64,000 nt of DNA from UBA3076 sp964646435. GTDB lineage: Bacteria; Desulfobacterota; Dissulfuribacteria; Dissulfuribacterales; UBA3076. This document shows, in pieces, positions 50,198 to 60,101 of this stretch (position 1 is the stretch's first letter; each line of letters begins with the position of its first letter). The stretch is taken from NCBI GenBank assembly GCA_964646435.1, contig CAZYEJ010000002.1, positions 1-64,000 on the forward strand, written 5' to 3'. Made by a program: the position numbers and the translations under genes. The notes under the pieces were generated by a model that saw nothing but the letters and a program-made list of their open reading frames with translations, was not told the origin of the DNA and ran no database searches.

Positions 50198-51049
50198 TTA
50201 AAGGCTTTCTCTGCGAATAGCATCAACTACCCGGAGCACCTGCCTGGTGAGGGCAACATTATGGACCCGCACCAAATCAGCTCCCCTCATGGCTGATGCT
50301 GCGATCGCACCCAGAGTAGCCACATCACGCTCTCCTGCCTCATTTATTCCGGCTATTGCTCCCAAAAAGGCCTTTCGCGATACACCCACCATGATCGGCA
50401 CCCCTAACTCGGTAAACTCCTCCAAGCGATTAATCAATACCAGGTTGTCCTGAAAACTTTTCCCAAATCCAATGCCGGGATCAATCAGCATCTTTTCCCT
50501 TGGAATGCCCTTGCTATTGGCCCAGGCCATGCGTTTTTCCAAAAAGTCCTTGATCTCACCAACCGCATCTTCATAGTGGGGCTCCACCTGCATATCTCTA
50601 GGACTTCCTTTCATATGCATAAGTACAACAGGGGCTTCAAAGGCAGACACCACATCGGCCATTTCGGGATCAAAACGCAGTGCGCTGATATCGTTGATAA
50701 TGTCAGCCCCCTCGTAAAGTGCGGCTTCGGCCACTTCAGCCTTTACAGTATCAACAGATATCGGGCAATCACTGATTTTCCGTATTTCCCTTATGGCAGG
50801 TATCACCCGGCACAATTCTTCTTCCGGAGTAACAGGCTCTGAAAAAGGCCGGGTAGACTCCCCTCCTATGTCCAGGATGTCGGCTCCGGCAGCAACCAGC
50901 GTGGCGGCCTTCTGCTTAGCCCCTTCCGGAGAAAAGAATTTTCCGCCATCTGAAAATGAATCAGGAGTCACGTTTATGACCCCCATGATATATGTGCGAG
51001 AACCCCAGTGGAATGTATGCTCTTTTATAGCCAAACTGGGGAAAGCCAT
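50198..51049 (-). CDS. folP: Dihydropteroate synthase
   Basis: A 283-residue TIM-barrel enzyme that joins p-aminobenzoate to the pterin diphosphate. Signatures are IMGVINVTPDSFSDGG near residue 20, DIGGESTRPFSEPV, ADIINDISALRFD, DPGIGFGKSFQDN and VGVSRKAFLG. The 12-mer GTGAACGGTTAT lies just upstream of its ATG. It follows ftsH on the same strand and precedes cdaA. Confidence 0.96.
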   Translation of the reverse strand: MAFPSLAIKEHTFHWGSRTYIMGVINVTPDSFSDGGKFFSPEGAKQKAATLVAAGADILDIGGESTRPFSEPVTPEEELCRVIPAIREIRKISDCPISVDTVKAEVAEAALYEGADIINDISALRFDPEMADVVSAFEAPVVLMHMKGSPRDMQVEPHYEDAVGEIKDFLEKRMAWANSKGIPREKMLIDPGIGFGKSFQDNLVLINRLEEFTELGVPIMVGVSRKAFLGAIAGINEAGERDVATLGAIAASAMRGADLVRVHNVALTRQVLRVVDAIRRESL

Positions 51050-51107
51050 CCTTATAACCGTTCACACTCTTTGGCAGGGAGTGAATAATTGCGCCATTCT
51101 TGTAGTA

Positions 51108-52931
51108 TCAGGCGCCTGCCATTTGAATCTGAGTATCTTTTCGGCAGTTACTCATTATTTGTTCAATACTCGCTGCATCAAGGGATTCCTTCTCCAATAA
51201 GGCATTGGCAATACTGTGAAGGCAATCAATATCCTTTTGAATCACGGATTTGGCTCGTTTGTATGAATTATGCACTATTTTCAGGATCTCTTGATCTATT
51301 CTCCGGGCAGTCTCCTCGCTGTAGTCCTTAACATGTCCAAAGTCCCTGCCAAGAAACGGGTGTTCTTCCTTCTTGCCAAATGTTATCGGGCCAAGCCCAT
51401 CACTCATACCCCACTCACAGACCATCTTTCTCGCCAGGTGTGAGGCCCTTTCAATATCATTTCCCGCCCCGGTGGTAAATTCATTCATTATTAGCTCTTC
51501 CGCTACCCGGCCTCCCATAAGAATTGCAATGTTGTTAAGAAGATATGACCTCGGATAGCTATGACGCTCTTCTTCCGGAAGCTGCTGGGTGAGCCCAAGG
51601 GCACGGCCCCTTGGTATAATGGTCACCTTATGAATCGGATCAGTGCCGGGGAGAATTTTTGCTACCAATGTGTGTCCTGCTTCATGGTAAGCAGTTGTGC
51701 GCTTTTCCTCATCCGAAATGATAAGGCTTTTTCTCTCGGTGCCCATGAGGACCTTGTCTTTGGCCTTCTCAAAGTCGGCCATGCTGACGGTCTCTTTGTT
51801 TTCTCTGGCTGCAAGAAGGGCTGCCTCGTTTACAAGATTTTCAAGGTCGGCCCCGGAAAACCCGGGTGTACCCCTGGCAATTACTGACAGTTCAACATCC
51901 GATCCAAGCGGAACATTATTCACGTGTACCTTCAATATCTTTTCACGTCCCCTGATATCGGGTATAGGGACAACAACCTGTCGATCAAAACGGCCAGGTC
52001 TTAACAAGGCCGGATCCAGTACATCAGGCCTGTTGGTAGCTGCAACCAAAATAACCCCTTCAGCGCTCTCAAAACCGTCCATTTCCACCAGGAGCTGATT
52101 TAACGTCTGTTCCCTTTCATCATGTCCACCCCCGAGACCGGCACCCCTGTGACGGCCCACTGCATCTAACTCATCAATGAAGATAATGCATGGTGCATTC
52201 TTCTTTGCCTGGACAAAGAGGTCTCTTACCCTGGAAGCACCCACACCAACAAACATCTCCACAAAGTCAGACCCGCTGATAGTGAAAAACGGTACCTCCG
52301 CTTCTCCGGCTATGGCCCTGGCCAGAAGAGTTTTCCCTGTACCAGGTGACCCGATCAGCAGGACACCCTTTGGAATTCTTCCACCGAGACGGGTGAACTT
52401 TTTGGGATCTTTCAAAAAGTCAATTATTTCCTCCAGTTCCTCCTTGGCCTCTTCTATCCCTGCCACGTCTTTAAAAGTAACCTTGGTACTCTCATCAGTA
52501 ACAAGTTTGGCCTTGCTGCGACCAAAAGATAGGGCGCGACCGCCCCCTGTCTGCATCTGTCTCATAAAAAAAATCCATACGCCTATGAGGAGCAACATAG
52601 GAAACCAGGAAATCAGCAATGCAAGATACCAAGGTGTATCCTCGACCGGTTTTACCTGGATAGTAACCCCCTTTTCTTTTAACAAATGCATCATATCGGG
52701 ATCCTGGGCAAGTATTACAGTAAAAAAAGGTGCCTGGTTCTCAAATGTACCGTCAAGCTTATCCTTTTGGATAACAACACCGGTCACCTCACCTTTTTCA
52801 ACATATTCCAAAAAGTCGCTGTAAGGGATCTCCTGTATTAATTTCTGGGGCTCGTTAAAAAGATTGAATATAAAGACCATTATAAGGCCAATAACAAGCC
52901 ACAAGCTCAAGTTTCTGTAAAAGGTGTTCAA
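51108..52931 (-). CDS. ftsH: Membrane ATP-dependent zinc metalloprotease FtsH
   Basis: A 607-residue FtsH. Two transmembrane helices flank a small periplasmic domain; the AAA+ domain has Walker A GSPGTGKT near 193 and IIFIDELDAVGRHRG, and the second region of homology is NRPDVLDPALLRPGRFDR. The zinc motif is YHEAGHTLV near 414. It degrades membrane and regulatory proteins. The start is a TTG with GGAGGA 6 bases upstream; the longer frame from 52982 is untypical of the family. Confidence 0.95.
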   Translation of the reverse strand: MNTFYRNLSLWLVIGLIMVFIFNLFNEPQKLIQEIPYSDFLEYVEKGEVTGVVIQKDKLDGTFENQAPFFTVILAQDPDMMHLLKEKGVTIQVKPVEDTPWYLALLISWFPMLLLIGVWIFFMRQMQTGGGRALSFGRSKAKLVTDESTKVTFKDVAGIEEAKEELEEIIDFLKDPKKFTRLGGRIPKGVLLIGSPGTGKTLLARAIAGEAEVPFFTISGSDFVEMFVGVGASRVRDLFVQAKKNAPCIIFIDELDAVGRHRGAGLGGGHDEREQTLNQLLVEMDGFESAEGVILVAATNRPDVLDPALLRPGRFDRQVVVPIPDIRGREKILKVHVNNVPLGSDVELSVIARGTPGFSGADLENLVNEAALLAARENKETVSMADFEKAKDKVLMGTERKSLIISDEEKRTTAYHEAGHTLVAKILPGTDPIHKVTIIPRGRALGLTQQLPEEERHSYPRSYLLNNIAILMGGRVAEELIMNEFTTGAGNDIERASHLARKMVCEWGMSDGLGPITFGKKEEHPFLGRDFGHVKDYSEETARRIDQEILKIVHNSYKRAKSVIQKDIDCLHSIANALLEKESLDAASIEQIMSNCRKDTQIQMAGA

Positions 52932-53019
52932 AAGTAGTCCTCCGCTACAATAGTATATTTTTATATATAAATCAAAATACATAATAAATCAAAATAACGA
53001 ATTGAATACAATAATTATT

Positions 53020-54483
53020 TTATTTTATCCACTGAACTGAAAGCGCCTTTCCGCTTGTTTGAACAAGCCTATAGGGATGGGAAATTTCAACCCCCACTAC
53101 TGCCACTACTTCCTTGCCGCTGGTGAGTAATGGCAATAAGCCTCTGGCACCACGGGGGATTTTACTTGAGATTAAAAATTTCTTGAGCTTAAAAGGCGCT
53201 GGGGCGCCCAGGGGCCAAAAAATTTCCCCAGGCATTCTTGTTCTGAGATCCAGAGGAAAATTAACAGCCTCAGGATTCAACCACAGTGGCCTGAAGTACT
53301 CCTTTCGATTTCGGGACCTAAAGTCACTTGTAACATTTGAGATGGAAATCTCCACGTATCCCTTTCCACAAGGGGCAGGCCAACGTCCAGATCCGGTAAC
53401 GCTTATAGAACAACTCTTGCCATTTGAATCTAAAATCAGTTCTTCCGGGCCGGAAGAGGAAATAAACAGCTTTTCATATCTCCTAAATGCCACAGCACCT
53501 CCGGGCAGCCTGCATGAGGCGCAAGGGTCTTTACAGGTAGTAACCAACCTATCTATCCCCAGTAGATGGCCAGCTCTCACCCTGCCGCTGAATAGTCTTA
53601 AATCCATCAGGGCCATTCTGTAGATCCTGCGGCGAATCGGCCCTGGATACCTCTTAATCTTTTTTACACTGAAGGCCAGTTCTCCCCCATGGAAAGAGGA
53701 TGACAATGAATCCTGATATGCCTCTTCTGCCATCTTTTCCAACAACTGATGATCTTCTGCCAGCATCTCTGCCGTACGATTAATAGTACGCACAATGGCA
53801 GGATTGAAATCCTCGGACAGAAGCGGCAGAAGGTCTTTGCGAATGCGATTGCGCAGATATGCCCTGCTATTATTAGATTGATCTATTACGAATGGGATGT
53901 CATGGGCTTTAAGATGGCCCAGGATCTGCTGCCTGGTTACACCCAGTAGCGGACGGACTATGTGGTTGTCTCTTACCCATGGGATTCCGCTGAGTCCTGG
54001 AAGGCCTGCACCTCTGATCAACCTCAGCAGTACTTCTTCCGCCTGGTCGTCAGCAGTATGCGCTGTGGCAATATACGTGCTCTCAGTATCGGCACGTACA
54101 CGTTCCAGAAAATCGTACCTGAGGATCCGGGCAGCCTCCTGAATTCCCATGCCCTCTCTATCGGCAAAGGCCCTGACATTGCCATGTTCAATGGAAAAAC
54201 TGAGTCCAAAATCATGGGACAGCTTCTCAACAAAACGGGCATCGTCTCTGGATTCCCGGCCCCTAAGGCCGTGCTCAAAGTGGGCCACCTCAAGGCCCAG
54301 CCCCCACTGGCTACTCAATAAATACAGAATATGCAGCAGACAGACCGAATCCGGCCCGCCTGAAACTGCTACTACTATCCTGGCCCCGGATTCAAAAAGT
54401 TCCTTGCGCCTGACAGTTAGTTTGATCAGTAAAACCAGAGATGAAATCTCAGACCTCATACCCGTTGTGAGATTGACCTGCAT
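53020..54483 (-). CDS. tilS: tRNA(Ile) lysidine synthetase
   Basis: A 487-residue N-type ATP pyrophosphatase. The P-loop is VAVSGGPDSVCLLH near residue 40, followed by HFEHGLRGRESRDDARFVE, ATAHTADDQAEEVLLRL and the TilS C-terminal domains (PLWLNPEAVNFPLDLRTRMPG). It converts C34 of tRNA-Ile(CAU) to lysidine. ATG 54483 overlaps the stop of the upstream methyltransferase gene (TGATG). An ATG at 54459 is also possible. Confidence 0.94.
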   Translation of the reverse strand: MQVNLTTGMRSEISSLVLLIKLTVRRKELFESGARIVVAVSGGPDSVCLLHILYLLSSQWGLGLEVAHFEHGLRGRESRDDARFVEKLSHDFGLSFSIEHGNVRAFADREGMGIQEAARILRYDFLERVRADTESTYIATAHTADDQAEEVLLRLIRGAGLPGLSGIPWVRDNHIVRPLLGVTRQQILGHLKAHDIPFVIDQSNNSRAYLRNRIRKDLLPLLSEDFNPAIVRTINRTAEMLAEDHQLLEKMAEEAYQDSLSSSFHGGELAFSVKKIKRYPGPIRRRIYRMALMDLRLFSGRVRAGHLLGIDRLVTTCKDPCASCRLPGGAVAFRRYEKLFISSSGPEELILDSNGKSCSISVTGSGRWPAPCGKGYVEISISNVTSDFRSRNRKEYFRPLWLNPEAVNFPLDLRTRMPGEIFWPLGAPAPFKLKKFLISSKIPRGARGLLPLLTSGKEVVAVVGVEISHPYRLVQTSGKALSVQWIK

Positions 54484-56336
54484 CAGTGCTCGGAGGCTCT
54501 TAGTTCCTGTACCAGCGTCAAGGGGATCTCCCACTTGTTGAGAGGACTGATCAAATAAAGTCCTTCAGCGAACGGAGTAATGTCGGCAATCAGCTTCCTG
54601 GTGAAGTCCAGGGCCGCCTTGCGCTGGTCCTCGACCTTTTCATACTTCCACAGATGTTCTCGAATTTCCCTGGGAATTGAAATGCCCGGGATTTCGTTGT
54701 GCAGAAAATCAGCGTTCCTGGCAGATATCAGGGGAAAAATACCCGTGAAAATCAAGAGGCCCAGGTGTTGCGTCCGCTCCATCATTGCCTCTACGGTATC
54801 CCGGTCAAAAATTGGCTGCGTCATGACAAAATGTGCACCCAAGTCGGCCTTTCGTTCCAGCCTGCTGATCTGAAGATCAGGATTGGCGGGATGATAGCTG
54901 AAGGCCACACCAATAGAAAAATCGGTCCGCTTTTTCATTGAGGCCCCTGCCATGTTCAGCCCGCAGTTGAACTGATCTATCATCTGCACCAAGCCAAAGG
55001 AGCGGACATCGAATACTCCGCTCACACCGGGCTGATCCGTGGAGGTGGCCGGATCTCCGGTTATAGCCAAAATGGCCTCCAACCCAAGGACATGCGCTCC
55101 CATAATTTGTGCCTGAAGACCCAAGATATTCCGATCTCTGCAGGTCAGATGAAGCACTGTCTGAATCCCGGTTTCCTCCCGTATCCTGTGTGCAAGAGAC
55201 AGATTGTCCGCCCTGAGAACGGCCAGGGGGTGTTCGGCGAGAGTGACGGCATCAGCACCCGCCTCGGCTAAGGCCCGTGCGCCTGTGAGAACTCCCTCTA
55301 TATCCAGATGCCTGGGAGGATCCACTTCCACAAGTATAGGGATGCGGTCGGATCTCAGGCTCTCGATCATTCCGCCTCTACCAATGGAGTCCTTTCTGCC
55401 TTCGGGCAAATCAGAGGATTTCTCCACGCTGGTTACAGCCCGTGTGGCCTTGTATCTCTTGAGGTGGAGATGTTTTCTGAATTCATGGATATGGGCCGGT
55501 GTGGTACCGCAGCACCCGCCAATCAACCGGACTCCGAACTTGACCATTTCGGCCACTTTGTCGGCCATATAGGCCGGCGGTGTTGAATACACCATGCGGT
55601 GTTCTATGATCTCAGGGAGTCCGGCATTGGGAAACGCTGAAAGGAAAACCTCATCCTTGAGGGGAGACAGCCGCTTAACTGCTGAGAGCATGGCCTTGAC
55701 TCCCCGTCCGCAATTGGTACCAACGACTGTGGCCCCTGCAGCGGCTGCCGCTCTGCCACAATCCAAGGCGTCCAGACCGATGGCTGTCCGTCCGTGAAAC
55801 GGGTAGACCATCTGGGCCACAATCGGAATATCAGGTGCAATTCTCCTTGCTGTTCTAATGGCCAAAAGCAGCTCGTCCAGGTAAGTAAAGGTCTCAAGAA
55901 TGAAAAGATCCACCCCGCCTTCCAGCAGAGCAGTCATCTGTTCGGCAAAGGCCTCCTGTACTATGCCGGACTCAATCTCATCAGTCTCAAGTGGAAAATT
56001 TGCACCTGTCGGGCCGATTGATCCAGCTACAAAGATTTCATGCCCTGCAGCCCGACACGCAAGCTCAGCCCCCTTAAGGTTAATTTCTCGTACCCTTTGC
56101 TCCCGGCCGACCCTGAGCATTTTGAAACGATTGGCCCCAAATGTATTGGTCTCAATGAGTTCGCTTCCGGCCCGAATGTATTCCTCATGAATGGAATAGA
56201 CCAAGTCCGGATCGCTGATGTTAAGCAAATCAGTATTCTTTGCGAGGTCTACACCTTTTTCAAAAAGATAGGTCCCAAAGGCACCATCTCCCAACATGAC
56301 TTTCTCGTTAAGATATTCTGCAAAGTTATGTTTCAT
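54483..56336 (-). CDS. Bifunctional homocysteine S-methyltransferase / methylene-THF reductase
   Basis: A 617-residue fusion like YitJ. The N-terminal homocysteine methyltransferase domain shows MLGDGAFGTYLFEKG and the zinc cysteines in GTNCGRGV and RLIGGCCGTTP. The C-terminal MTHFR-like barrel starts near 340 (ILVEVDPPRHLD) with HLTCRDRN and HFVMTQPIFD. It would make 5-methyl-THF and use it or another donor to methylate homocysteine. ATG 56336 is chosen because it begins the conserved region; TTG 56372 is an alternative. Neither has a clear ribosome site. Confidence 0.92.
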   Translation of the reverse strand: MKHNFAEYLNEKVMLGDGAFGTYLFEKGVDLAKNTDLLNISDPDLVYSIHEEYIRAGSELIETNTFGANRFKMLRVGREQRVREINLKGAELACRAAGHEIFVAGSIGPTGANFPLETDEIESGIVQEAFAEQMTALLEGGVDLFILETFTYLDELLLAIRTARRIAPDIPIVAQMVYPFHGRTAIGLDALDCGRAAAAAGATVVGTNCGRGVKAMLSAVKRLSPLKDEVFLSAFPNAGLPEIIEHRMVYSTPPAYMADKVAEMVKFGVRLIGGCCGTTPAHIHEFRKHLHLKRYKATRAVTSVEKSSDLPEGRKDSIGRGGMIESLRSDRIPILVEVDPPRHLDIEGVLTGARALAEAGADAVTLAEHPLAVLRADNLSLAHRIREETGIQTVLHLTCRDRNILGLQAQIMGAHVLGLEAILAITGDPATSTDQPGVSGVFDVRSFGLVQMIDQFNCGLNMAGASMKKRTDFSIGVAFSYHPANPDLQISRLERKADLGAHFVMTQPIFDRDTVEAMMERTQHLGLLIFTGIFPLISARNADFLHNEIPGISIPREIREHLWKYEKVEDQRKAALDFTRKLIADITPFAEGLYLISPLNKWEIPLTLVQELRASEH

Positions 56337-56821
56337 CGGCCTGCCAGCGTCTCCATTTAAGGGAATCGGCAATAAAAATCCGGCGCAATCCGGGCAAGTT
56401 ATTTATTTTTGCTTCCCTAACATGAAGCCTCATAATTTTCCCTTTCATCAATGAGTCTGTCAATCCGGTATTAAACCCACATTTTCCTTGTAGTCCCATA
56501 TAATTTCATCGGACAAATAATTTATATACTCAAAGGCATTCTTGCAGACGTTCAAAGGTTCACCGTTGAACTTCTTAACTCTGAACCTTTGAACCCTGAA
56601 CGGTTCCTTATATTATAACCGTTCACGGAATTGCAACGCCCGTCTTACCGCACCCGCCGAACTATAAGCGTTTACAGGGTGCTGCAGATGCGAGGCGGAG
56701 GGTACGCAGACGTACTCCCTGTACTTCAAGTGCCCGACAACAAAGCAGATGCGGTGCCCTGTGAACGCTTAGCTTATATTTTTATATGGAAGGACCTACC
56801 TGGCCCTGACTATCAAGAACT
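56337..56821. repeat. Gene-free spacer with palindromic miniature element, copy B
   Basis: The core at 56664-56772 is the second 109-bp copy of the element at 50082-50190, with matching flank from 56621 and a one-base indel. Upstream, GTTCAAAGGTTCA/TGAACCTTTGAAC (56550-56562 and 56582-56594) form a 13-bp perfect inverted repeat. A 70-codon frame through the element is a known type of spurious reading. No gene is supported. Confidence 0.7.
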
Positions 56822-57307
56822 TCACCCACCCTCTGCACACTGATTCGCATTCATAGCTACCATGATATCCAGCATGGATGCGGCCTTTACCTCTGAAATA
56901 GTACCGCTAAGAACCAAAGACTTCCCGGCTGACGGGTGATTGAAGTCTGCTAACACGTAATCCTCGTGTAGTTCTTTCAGATAAAATTTATTTGGTTTCC
57001 CATTTGGACCGAATTCTTCATAATATTCCCCTTCCTTCAACTGTCCGGAATGATTAAGATTAGAAATGGAAATCTTTTTAAGCAGGTATGGGTTATAGGG
57101 ACCAAAGGCCTGTTCAGGCGGTATGCTTACCTGGATTTTATCCTCCTGTTCATGGCCAATCAATGCCTTTTCAAGGGCAGGTAAGACGCGATCTCTGCCA
57201 TACAGAAACCGGCAATTAAAGGGTCTGTTGAGATCCTCTGGTATTTCACCATCTTTTACGGTCACTGTATAATTGACAGTGACAACTGTGTCTCTATCGA
57301 CTTTCAT
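56822..57307 (-). CDS. FKBP-type peptidyl-prolyl isomerase, SlyD-like
   Basis: A 161-residue protein. The N-terminal FKBP half is recognisable (TVVTVNYTVTVKDGEI, FLYGRDRVLPALEKALIGHE, VSIPPEQAFGPYNPYLL). An insert-in-flap-like part and NHPSAGKSLVLSGTISEVKAA, the usual SlyD-type NHPLAGKxLxFxVxVxxV motif, follow. It has no His-rich tail. It probably acts as a cytosolic folding helper. It is divergent from coaE, with 27 bases between the two starts. Confidence 0.88.
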   Translation of the reverse strand: MKVDRDTVVTVNYTVTVKDGEIPEDLNRPFNCRFLYGRDRVLPALEKALIGHEQEDKIQVSIPPEQAFGPYNPYLLKKISISNLNHSGQLKEGEYYEEFGPNGKPNKFYLKELHEDYVLADFNHPSAGKSLVLSGTISEVKAASMLDIMVAMNANQCAEGG

Positions 57308-57334
57308 CCATTTCTCCTGTAATGAACTTGTGAC

Positions 57335-58012
57335 ATGGCTTCAATATCAATATCATTATACCCAAACATATTATCCAAAAAAGGTAATTTTTGCAAAAGA
57401 TCCTCTAACTGGCCTGCCAAAGTTATCGGTCTTACCGGGGGAATAGCCTCGGGAAAAAGTACTGTGGGAAAAATGCTATCAGAGCAGAATTTCCCAGTCA
57501 TTGATACTGATAAGCTGGCAAGGGAAGTCGTGGAACCAGGAAAGCCTGCTTTGAAGGAGCTTGTCAAGGCCTTTGGAGCAGAGATTCTAAAGGACGACGA
57601 GACCCTTGACAGGCAACGAATGCTTGAAATGATGTTGACCGATGCTGGTACCAGGCAACTTGTAGAAAATATTATTCATCCCTATGTTTTTAAACGAATG
57701 GATCAGATACTACAACAACTGGCCGCTTCAGAAAACAATGTCGTAATAGTAGAAATACCTTTACTTTTTGAAGCAGGCTGGCAGGAACTGTTTGACTATG
57801 TAGTCACAGTTCTGGCACCTGAGCCACTTTGTACCAAACGCTTGGCAAAGCGTAAAAAGATGTCCATTGACATGGCCTCCAGGTGGATGGCCACTCAAAT
57901 TCCTCAGGAAGCAAAGGCCAAAAAGTCTGATTATGTAGTCCGCAATGATGCGGGATTAGATGAATTGCAGATCCAGGTAAATCGCTTGTCATGGGTATTG
58001 AAACATCTGTAA
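57335..58012 (+). CDS. coaE: Dephospho-CoA kinase
   Basis: A 225-residue kinase that completes CoA synthesis. P-loop GLTGGIASGKSTVGKML begins near residue 32; DTDKLAREVVEPGKPAL and VIVEIPLLFEAGW are typical. The N-terminal 29 residues (MASISISLYPNILSKKGNFC on) are not conserved, but no other ATG, GTG or TTG lies in frame before the P-loop. No Shine-Dalgarno sequence is obvious, so the true start may be a rare codon. Confidence 0.92.
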   Translation: MASISISLYPNILSKKGNFCKRSSNWPAKVIGLTGGIASGKSTVGKMLSEQNFPVIDTDKLAREVVEPGKPALKELVKAFGAEILKDDETLDRQRMLEMMLTDAGTRQLVENIIHPYVFKRMDQILQQLAASENNVVIVEIPLLFEAGWQELFDYVVTVLAPEPLCTKRLAKRKKMSIDMASRWMATQIPQEAKAKKSDYVVRNDAGLDELQIQVNRLSWVLKHL

Positions 58013-58130
58013 CTGTCTATGGGTTCATAAGTTAAGAGGTTCAAGATCCACCGAAAATCTGAACGGTTACAAGGAAAGTCACTTTACAAGGACATAGTTA
58101 AAGATTATACACGAATCGGTCATTAAGTTC

Positions 58131-58207
58131 CCGCCCATGGCTCAACTGGATAGAGCAGCGGACTTCTAATCCGCAGGTCGCAGGTTCGAATCCTGCTGGG
58201 CGGACCA
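58131..58207 (+). tRNA. tRNA-Arg (anticodon UCU)
   Basis: A 77-base tRNA. Acceptor CCGCCCA pairs with TGGGCGG, the D arm is GCTC-AACTGGATA-GAGC, the anticodon stem-loop is GCGGA-CTTCTAA-TCCGC (anticodon TCT), the T arm is GCAGG-TTCGAAT-CCTGC, and CCA is encoded. The antisense frame at 58098-58472 is a shadow of this tRNA. Confidence 0.95.
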
Positions 58208-58290
58208 GTAAAATCAATAAGTTATAGTTTAATGGAGAGGGTGACAAGCATAACGTTGTTGCCGGTCGTCTGAAATTCGGATAGAACAAG

Positions 58291-58463
58291 GCCCTCATCC
58301 TAAGTGACCGCGTTGTCATCATGTCTGCCAGGCCAACGACCTTCCACACCCCCGCAAGTTGGAACTCCAGCCTACGGATCGCTATCTGGAACTCAAAAGA
58401 AAGGTCTGGTCCCTGGTTGAAGAGGAAGTCGTGAGCACTTTGGGAATCAGGAAAGGATGGTAG
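58291..58463 (+). pseudogene. C-terminal remnant of an ABC transporter ATPase (NitT/TauT type)
   Basis: One frame reads ALILSDRVVIMSARPTT, the conserved H-loop-following segment of nitrate/taurine-type ABC ATPases. After a frameshift the next frame reads LPHPRKLELQPTDRYLELKR, then KVWSLVEEEVV, to a stop at 58463, matching the usual C-terminus. The rest of the gene is missing. It lies directly after tRNA-Arg, a common site for island insertion and deletion. Confidence 0.6.
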
Positions 58464-58468
58464 AATAT

Positions 58469-58807
58469 TCAAATAGCTGGTGCACTGTTAAACCCATGAA
58501 TAAATCTATGAATACTATTTTTCTGCTTAGGCGTCATGTTCATAAACTGCAATCCCATACGATACATATGACCCTTTTTCCAAACCCATCGTACAATGCC
58601 TCCAATTTTGACTCGGGAATTTAATGGAAAAAATATGGTCAGTCTCGAGCTGGCGGGGAATTCCTGTAATGCCTCTATTCCAACACCACTCTTACTGATG
58701 TCTGTCAAAGATTCCACATAGAAACGCCGGCCGTCTGAAATCGTGACCAATGATTCAATTGGGAGTCGCTCATCCTGCCGTCGTTCAGAAGAAAATATTT
58801 CTTTCAT
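58469..58807 (-). CDS. PilZ-domain protein
   Basis: A 112-residue single-domain PilZ protein. The c-di-GMP motifs are present: RRQDER near residues 9-14 (RxxxR) and DISKSGVGIE near 37 (D/NxSxxG). The C-terminal beta barrel has FFPLNSRVKIGGIVRWVW and YRMGLQFMNM. It probably senses c-di-GMP and influences motility or polysaccharide. It stands alone. Confidence 0.88.
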   Translation of the reverse strand: MKEIFSSERRQDERLPIESLVTISDGRRFYVESLTDISKSGVGIEALQEFPASSRLTIFFPLNSRVKIGGIVRWVWKKGHMYRMGLQFMNMTPKQKNSIHRFIHGFNSAPAI

Positions 58808-58910
58808 GTTGTTTTTATCGGAACTAATAAAAAAAACTTAAAAAAAATCCTCTGGGCCTCATGCAAAACTCATGAATTCTGTTCGAGGGCAAAGCGCGAG
58901 GAGGAAAAAA

Positions 58911-60101
58911 TCAACCACCCTGCACAGTGTCTGAAGAAGAAAATCTGGCAGGTAGAAGCTGCGGAATCAGGACTGTTTTTCCCATCCTGAGAAAATATGC
59001 ATCGGTCATGCCTGAGATAAAATCCCTCACAATGGTCTCATAAGACTGTCCCTGAGTGTAACTGTTATTCATCCCATCAAGATAATCCCTGAAAATAACA
59101 GACTCTTTTCTGTCCTTTTGCAGGTCATCCAAAAAGCGTTCAAACAGAATCCTGTAGAGGCCCTTGATCTTGGACGACTCGGTTTTGATCTTGGGATTCA
59201 TATAGATGAACTCCATATTGAAGGCCTTTAGCTCTGCCAGGGCATTTACCACTTCATGACTGAAGGCTATCTCATCTCTATCCAGGCTGGATTTAATAAG
59301 ATCCTCAACCAGACGGTAAACAATGGTCCCGTTTGTATCCCCCAATATCTTTCGGCAATGACCAGGGATCTGGTCCCTCCTCACCAGACAAAGCCTGATG
59401 GCGTCCTCAATATCCCTTCCCACATAGCTGATTACGTCGGCCATCCTGACCACACATCCTTCGAGGGTCATGGGCCGGAGGTCTGTCCGAGGAGAAGAGA
59501 GCTTTGCCCTTATCTCCTCATCGAGGATCTTAAAAGTCTTCCCTCTGTGAGGGCTGATTGACGAACAGTGTATCTCCCCATCGTGGCACAGTATTCCATC
59601 AAATACCTGAAGACTGAGATTGCATCCCCTACCCTTTCGCTCAACTCTGCGCAGGAAATGAACTCCTTGGATACTATGAATAAACGGAGGAAGACCATAT
59701 TCCATGCATAACTCAGTAAGATACCGTTCACCATCGTGACCAAAGGGAGGATGGCCAATGTCGTGCCCATAGGCGATGGCCTCAATAAGGTCCTCATTCA
59801 ATCGGAGAAAACGGCCTATAGTCCTGCCTATCTTTGATACCAGTTGGACGTGCAGCACTCGATGAGTAATATGATCATTGGGGATAAGGGAAAAAACCTG
59901 GGTCTTGTCTATATACCTTGCATATGCCAGTGAATACAGAATTCTGTCTGCATCAACTGAAAACCACTGCCTGTGGTCTGTAGCTAACCGTTCCTCCTCC
60001 CTCTCCCGGACAGCATCAACACTGAGGGTCGCAAAAGGAGAAAGGCCTTTTTTCTCGTCTTTTTCCAGACGAATCCTTTCATCCATGAGGTTTATTGTCA
60101 T
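58911..60101 (-). CDS. dgt: dGTPase-like HD-domain triphosphohydrolase
   Basis: A 396-residue protein of the dGTP triphosphohydrolase family. RILYSLAYARYIDKTQVF, HITHRVLHVQLVSKIGRTIGR and the HD metal motif AYGHDIGHPPFGHDGE (about 110-125) are present, with HSIQGVHFL and GCVVRMADVISYVGRDIEDA later. It hydrolyses dNTPs, usually dGTP, to the nucleoside and triphosphate. Its length suits the shorter bacterial Dgt branch. It is divergent from clpB. Confidence 0.88.
   Translation of the reverse strand: MTINLMDERIRLEKDEKKGLSPFATLSVDAVREREEERLATDHRQWFSVDADRILYSLAYARYIDKTQVFSLIPNDHITHRVLHVQLVSKIGRTIGRFLRLNEDLIEAIAYGHDIGHPPFGHDGERYLTELCMEYGLPPFIHSIQGVHFLRRVERKGRGCNLSLQVFDGILCHDGEIHCSSISPHRGKTFKILDEEIRAKLSSPRTDLRPMTLEGCVVRMADVISYVGRDIEDAIRLCLVRRDQIPGHCRKILGDTNGTIVYRLVEDLIKSSLDRDEIAFSHEVVNALAELKAFNMEFIYMNPKIKTESSKIKGLYRILFERFLDDLQKDRKESVIFRDYLDGMNNSYTQGQSYETIVRDFISGMTDAYFLRMGKTVLIPQLLPARFSSSDTVQGG

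Noticed and set aside
56631..56843. Plus-strand frame of 70 codons
   Set aside because: It reads straight through the palindromic miniature element; the coding look comes from the repeat.
58098..58472. Minus-strand frame of 124 codons across tRNA-Arg
   Set aside because: It is the antisense reading of the tRNA and of the ABC ATPase relic; the GFEPATCGL-type peptide is a well-known spurious product of tRNA regions.
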